Below, piece after piece: positions 59,010 through 64,000 of a stretch of 64,000 bases of DNA. The notes under the pieces were generated by a model. The model saw nothing but the letters and a program-made list of their open reading frames with translations. It was not told the origin of the DNA and did no database searches. Source of the stretch: Cheiracanthium punctorium (lineage: Eukaryota; Arthropoda; Arachnida; Araneae; Cheiracanthiidae); contig JAWZYV010010319.1 of NCBI GenBank assembly GCA_038373885.1, positions 1,274,509 to 1,338,508 on the forward strand. The letters run 5' to 3'. The first letter of the stretch is position 1. Every line of letters begins with the position of its first letter. The position numbers were made by a program, and so were the translations under genes.

Positions 59010-59190
59010 CCGGCCCACTGACGGATTAATACAATTTTGTGGGTGGAGGCTTGGATGGAAGATTCACATATATATATATAAATTTTATGGAAGTAAGTTG
59101 GGATTGTTTACATTAATTTCATTTTTCTCGGGAGGGGCGGTCACCTCCTCCGACCCCCTCCCTTTAATCCGACCTTGATCAGACCCTGAG
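59010..59190 (+). repeat. repeat shared with 46.7 kb
   Basis: GGATTAATACAATTTTGTGGG, then TTTACATTAATTTC and GGGAGGGGCGGTCACC align with 46,655-46,825. Its type is unknown; it is nested in the hAT element. Confidence 0.55.
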
Positions 59191-59804
59191 TCTGTTTTTT
59201 TTGTTTCGGCACTTAGTTTTCTTTCTATATTTTGTTTATTTCTGGATTCATTCTTCAAATAAAGACCAAAATGTAACATTATTGGTAAGGAATCCATTTT
59301 CTAAAGGCCTTAGGTGGGTGGTGCAAGGATCTGGATACCCCTCCTCCGTTTGCCCGAGTTTCGCTTTTAGTCAACGAAAAGATAATGATACAGCCTTTCT
59401 TTCTGTCTATCTTTTATTTCCCCCCTTTTGGATGCTCCCTGAAATTTTTTACTGAGAACCGTGTTTTTGTTCCACAGTATTGTTGGATATACTCTTGTGT
59501 GTGTTCTTATTGCTGACTTTAGAATACTCATTCAGTTTCGCCTAGGTAATGAGTTGACTAAATAATGCAGGCATGCAACAGCTACATTAAATATATTAAT
59601 GACTATGTCATTTTATCTCTCACCCCCTTTTGAAAATGTGACATAAAAATAAGACACGAAAATGCGTTACGAAAACGCGACATAAAAGTAAGAATAAATG
59701 TCCGCTGAAAATGTTAGTATGTGTTACGTAAACCACCGTTTTCTATAAGCTCCGTAAGGTTGCATTTATTTGATAAAATGATTGTTTAAAAATTTCATCC
59801 GTTT

Positions 59805-59984
59805 ATTTAAATACTTTAGTTCACAACTGCTTTAATCTATTGTTACAATATTTCGTAAGCTGTAGAATATACATCACAAGTATATTTTACATATATTTAA
59901 ATACTATTAGTTCACAAGAGCTTTAATCTATTGTTACAATATTTACTAAGCTGTAGAATGTGCATCACATGTATTTTTCTATAA
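59805..59984 (+). repeat. two tandem units of ~90 bp
   Basis: TATTTAAATACT, then TTAGTTCACAA, CTTTAATCTATTGTTACAAT and AAGCTGTAGAAT recur at 59,805 and 59,895. Confidence 0.85.
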
Positions 59985-61204
59985 ATAGGTTACAATCCTA
60001 AAAATTTCAACATGGGGTTACCAGGTGAAATACACGATAGATGAGAGATAAAATGACATAGTCCATTAATGCCGTTTTAATATGGCAATCATGAAACTAA
60101 AAAATTAGGAGGGTTCAGGGGGGTCTCCCATTGACAAGGCTCGAACAGCCGAGTTATACATATATTCTTTCAATGAGTTGTCTACAACTGATTTACAGTT
60201 CCACTATATAGAGCTTTAGAAATTGTCTTATCCAAAAAATAAATAAATGAAAATGAAAAGAAAGAAAGAAAGAAAAAAATAATTACAAAATTTATCTGTT
60301 GCCTTAAAAAATCAAGGAAGATAAATCATGCCAAGCTCATAGATTATAAAACACTTTCCAATACAAAGTATTTTTGCGCCAAATCTGCTATGTTTTTTAG
60401 TTAAAACTGGCGAGATTTCGTAGATAAAAAAATGTTGTATTATCACTATAAATGCAATTTTATGAGACCCTGTAAAAGACCTTTAATTTTTTTTAGCGTT
60501 TAACTGAAAAATATAAAAATTTTATACTCATTGTCTTGTGCTAGAAATGTATTAGTGTCTCTCAAATGCCACAGACTGCAATGGGAATACTTTTGAGTGC
60601 TCCTGTAGAACTATTAATAATACGGACGTTATTCTCAATGGAGAGCATCATTTTGAGAGCCTTAGTAATATATATGCCAACTTTGTTCTCTTTCAAAAAT
60701 CGAATATCTCTAAAATATGTTTTCAAGAATGACTGTTGATTCAGTCATTCCTGTATCAACAGATACAGGGGGAGACCCCCCCCCCGAACCCACCCCCCTC
60801 TTTTAGTTCTGTTTTTTAGACTGTGCTATACATTGGATTTTTTTCTCCTGTAAAAGAACTATAAATGCTACATACACCATTTTCAATATGGTAGGTGGTA
60901 CTGTACATAGAAAAAACATAAATTTCGCACAAATCGATGTATATCCACAGCAGTTAGAACACTGGATGGGTGGACATCAGAACAGACAAATAACCGAAAT
61001 CATAAGGACGTTAACCCGTTTTGGGTTCTAATGCATTAACAAATTTTCGTCGGTCGGAGACCCCCTCATACTCCTAGGCACATAGCCCTTAACAAAACAC
61101 AATACAATAAATCAGTTAATTAAAGTGCGAGTAACGACTTTTCAAAATTTCCAAAGAAATCGACATAGCTTAATATAATTACATTAGACATTTTTCGAGG
61201 TACT

Positions 61205-61370
61205 ACAATCCAGGCGATCCGCCAAGACGAGCAACTTTTTCGCAAAGATAAATGCCGGACACATGAAATTATTGATGGTTCGGAATACGATTGCCAACAG
61301 TTTGCCAGGAAATTTGAGGAAAAAATTGTTTGGCGTTAATGACCGCCGGGATAATACGTAAATACCTTTT
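61205..61370 (+). repeat. segment shared with the Helitron leader
   Basis: GGCGATCCGCCAAGACGAGC, then GATAAATGCCGGACACATGAAATT, GATGGTTCGGAATACGATTG and TAATACGTAAATACC align, inverted, with 34,141-34,300 inside the Helitron. Around 80% similar by eye. Confidence 0.65.
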
Positions 61371-62357
61371 TCGATTTATCGTAAAATAATAAAAATATCG
61401 CCAAGTTCGGTTCATTTTTCAAAGCATTTTTTTCGCACCCAATTTGGCAATTTATCGAAAAAGTCGCCAACATTGCCGGCTTTTGGCTCAAATTTTGAAG
61501 GAGGCACACGATCGTCGTCGGATTATTAGCTAATCATATTGCAGGATAGTATTATATGCTTAAAATAGATGCCTGTCTCTAAACTGCCATTGACCGTATT
61601 GTATTGAAATTATTTTGAGTGCTCCCGTATAGAAAAACTTTTAACTATACAGACACTATTTTCGATGCAAAGCTTCATTTTGTAATCCTTAATAACATTC
61701 AATTTTGTTTCATTTCAAAGAGCAGAATATCTCTAAAACTAGAAGTCAAAGCCTGTTGTGAAGGCAATTACAACGGGCGAGAGAAAAAACATTTTAAGGA
61801 AATTTGTCTTTCATTCAATATATTTAATTTTCATCCACCTAAAATAAATAAGTTCATATTCAATTTTTATTACAGACCCAAATCGAATTTCATGCTCATC
61901 TGGAAACGCGCGGAATCTTTTCGCAGTCGAAAGCTTTCGTTTTGTATACATAAACATTCGAATATCCAATAGACGATTTATTTGTGGGGAAAAAAATAAT
62001 AAACTGTGTAATCGGGAGAAATTATTTTAAACGTATTGGAATCCCCCCAATTGTATGACGTCATTTTCACTTAAAATAGGTCATTTTGTCACGCAAATGA
62101 TTCAATTTTTCTGACTCTCGGAAACGAAATGGTGCTGAAAATAGCGAAAAATCGCTTAAAAATGAAGGAACGGGTGGATTTTCAGATTTTTAAAATTGAC
62201 AGATTGTTTTTTATATTTTTTTACAAACTTGTGAAAAATTTCAAGCGGATCGTACAAACGATGTAGAAGTTGTTAGGTTTTTTGTCCTTGACTTTGTAAT
62301 CTTTTTGCAGTCATAGAGGAAAAAGTTTTATCTTGAAGTCAGGGTTCAGCGCAACTA

Positions 62358-63060
62358 CAAGGGGTGATCAAATGAAAAGGTACGAAACGTCGCAACAACC
62401 TAACCGTTATCATATTTGTCCATGCAGCTACGAGAGCACGTAGCGAGACATCTAGGAATGCGATTCGTGCCTTTTGTGTGGATAGGAACATGCGGGGGCC
62501 CGCAGGAGAGAGCAGAAGCTCTTGTAAAAAGCACCCTCCTACGTCCAATTGACGCGGCAATGCGTGTGAGGACAGGATGGTGTTCACATTGCAAAATTCG
62601 GCGATTTAGGGGCAGCGAGGCGTTATCCGATTTCTGACAGCGGAAGGTGTTAAACCGGCCACTATTCATCGCAGGAGGATGATCGTATACTGGGAAGGCT
62701 GTGTGTCACACAAGTCAATGAGAAAATGGAATGTCCGTTTTCGCCAAGGAACTGGCCACGTTCAAGTGGGAGACGTTGGACCATCCGCCCTACAGTCCGG
62801 ACATGTCGCCCTGCGATTTCCATGTGTTGGTTCCACTGAAGAAACCACCTGAAAGGGAAGCGCTTCAACTCGAACGACGTACTCAAGGACGCTGTGACGG
62901 ACTGGGTCTCGTCACGGCCACAGGAATTCTGGGAACAAGGAATCCTGCGGCTTGTTCGTCAGTGGGATCGTTGTGCTCAGGCCTGTGGTGTATATTTTGA
63001 ATAAAGTCTACATTTGTACCCAAAGTGTCGTTTCGTACCTTTTCATTTGATCACCCCTTG
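62358..63060 (+). mobile_element. internally deleted mariner, 703 bp
   Basis: The ends CAAGGGGTGATCAAATGAAA and their exact complement are identical over about 33 bases. TA is duplicated (62,356-62,357 and 63,061-63,062). The gene between them joins an N-terminal and a C-terminal piece. Identical ends indicate a young insertion or recent amplification of the deleted form. Confidence 0.92.
62613..63004 (+). pseudogene. mariner transposase with central deletion
   Basis: The first part reads QRGVIRFLTAEGVKPATIHR and CVSHKSMRKWNVRFRQG, the first helix-turn-helix of mariner (residues ~10-60 of ~345). At about 62,750 it jumps to HPPYSPDMSPCDFHVL, the third catalytic motif (DD34D type). A frame change follows, then KGKRFNSNDVLKDAV and the natural C-terminus GVYFE with the stop at 63,002-63,004. 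About 200 residues, including the first two catalytic aspartates, are missing. The stop codon overlaps an AATAAA. Confidence 0.88.
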
Positions 63061-63427
63061 TAGTTAGTAGGGTGATACGCTTTAAAGAATAACTTCCCAT
63101 AGAGCGCAATGTATTGGGACTATTTTGAGTGCTCCTGTAGAAAAAAATCTATAAATGCTACATAGATCCTTTACAATAGGGTACATGGTACTGCAGATAA
63201 GAATAACATATATAAATTTCGTAGAAATCAATGCCTATTGACGCGAGTCAAGGACGGGACAGACAGACAAACCGAAATCTTAACTTTTCTACCTTGTTGG
63301 AAAGTGTCAAAAAAGCTAGATCTTGAGGGGGAAAGACGAAAACTTTCAAGGTAAAGGCGGGGCCCCAAAGCGGGGCCCGTAGCATTTGCTAAATCTGCTA
63401 TATTGTTAATCCGGCACTGAAAGAAAG

Positions 63428-64000
63428 AGACATGCATTCATTCGGAAACGTCAAGGTTCTGATTATAAACAATGAACGAATGAACCGCCACGCCTTGGGT
63501 CTTTCCTGTGGGTGTGAAAGATAGATCTTTTGTGGTATGGATCCAGACCATGAACTGTATCTGGAAGAGGCAGCTAAGGCGAAATAGAAACCAATTAGCT
63601 TTATTCTTCTGAGTGTATCATTCGGAAAGGACTGAAAAATAGAAACCTTCAGTTTGTTGGAGATGCAAGAAAATCTGTATATGAACATTTCACATAAAGT
63701 GCGATAAGCTTAACTCTACCTGGGGATTCTTTTCTTTTAAACACACTTTTAAAAAAGTCACGGAAAAACATTATAAAACACGAGACCACAAATATTTACA
63801 AAATGCATTTTAATTTTGCAACTGAAGAGCAATAATTTGAAACTGTTTGAAGTGATGCTAAACTATATCAAATATGGCAGGCTTTCTTTTTAAGGTACTT
63901 CAGTAGCCCAAGTGAACTTACCAACAAAAACCTCAGCAGAAGTTGAATAAAAAGAGAAAAGTCACATAATTCGCCTCAAGAAAGAAGAATTGAATCTGAA
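63428..64000. other. gene-free stretch
   Basis: A 96-codon minus-strand frame (63,398-63,688) crosses the hAT boundary and is not recognisable as a protein. Nothing else seen. Confidence 0.45.

Larger units (their letters stand above)
60545..63279 (+). repeat. dispersed internal repeats of the hAT element
   Basis: Block 1 (60,845-60,999) and its copy (63,131-63,279) share CTATAAATGCTACATA, GGTGGTACTG/ATGGTACTG and CAGACAAACCGAAATC. Block 2 (TTTTGAGTGCTCCTGTA, then AGAATATCTCTAAAA) recurs at about 60,590, 61,614 and 63,123. The mariner insertion separates the last copies from the rest. These look like duplicated subterminal modules. Confidence 0.7.
56976..63419. mobile_element. hAT-like element, complete, 6.4 kb, non-autonomous
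   Basis: The ends CAGTGCCGGATTAA and TTAATCCGGCACTG are exact complements. The 8-base sequence AAAGAAAG occurs directly outside both (56,968-56,975 and 63,420-63,427). Next to the left end is GGGGCCCGTAGCAAATG and near the right end CGGGGCCCGTAGCATTTG, as in Tip100/Zaphod-type hATs. No zinc finger or hATC transposase can be read, so despite its size it is non-autonomous, or its gene is erased. It contains internal direct repeats and a deleted mariner at 62,358-63,060. Removing the mariner leaves about 5.7 kb. Confidence 0.88.

Noticed and set aside
1..64000. CRISPR array, bacterial operon or phage features
   Set aside because: The window has spliced and decayed eukaryotic transposons, SINEs and no dense gene order; no regular direct repeats with unique spacers were seen.

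Overview
The window reads as intergenic DNA from an AT-rich arthropod genome. A chelicerate, most likely a spider, is my best guess. That rests on the Tc1 transposase type, several tRNA-derived SINE families, Helitrons with CTAG ends, and palindromic MITEs; it is an inference, not a proof. I found no host protein-coding exon, rRNA or bona fide tRNA gene that I could defend. Nearly all recognisable content is transposable elements at different stages of decay, many nested in one another, separated by AT-rich DNA with microsatellites.

Layout. 0-9 kb: a degraded SINE (1.4 kb), a probable solo LTR on the minus strand (2,986-3,885), a second SINE (5.6 kb), a third (6.9 kb) and an inverted-duplicated mariner foldback (7,230-8,049). 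9-18 kb: mostly featureless, with one GC-richer island (11.88-12.1 kb), a cluster of GGAGCG hairpins (14.2 kb) and a poly-palindromic TTGTTGAATYAACAA-type array (16.6 kb). 18.3-21.1 kb: the left part of a hAT-like element, interrupted by a structurally intact 1.5-kb Tc1 element with the only complete open transposase gene of the window. 22.0-22.9 kb: a Helitron-type head followed by five ~155-bp tandem units. 26-27.4 kb: three SINEs and a 216-bp MITE.

27,890-35,069 is a 7.2-kb Helitron on the minus strand with recognisable 5' TC and 3' hairpin-CTAG ends. Its Rep/helicase gene is decayed by stops and frameshifts and contains a 130-bp GT-AG intron. 36.3-40.0 kb and 42.6-43.5 kb hold non-autonomous Helitrons on the plus strand that share a nearly identical 3' end. 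The first contains three ~1-kb tandem units and a cluster of CTCF-like motifs; the second is interrupted by a palindromic MITE.

46-52.6 kb carries three dead Tc1-like transposase copies and a 652-bp foldback. The copy at 50,460-52,570 has inner and outer inverted repeats and contains two independent hAT MITEs, each with an 8-bp target duplication. 53.9-54.5 kb has two SINEs in opposite orientation. 56,976-63,419 is a 6.4-kb hAT-type element with a perfect 8-bp target duplication (AAAGAAAG) and a deleted mariner inside it. It is a second copy of the family seen at 18.3 kb and shows the empty TA site for the Tc1 insertion there.

The parts do not form a pathway. What the window offers is relative chronology (which element jumped into which), two recombination-type structures (the mariner foldback and the tandem Helitron array), and a possible regulatory cargo on the Helitrons.
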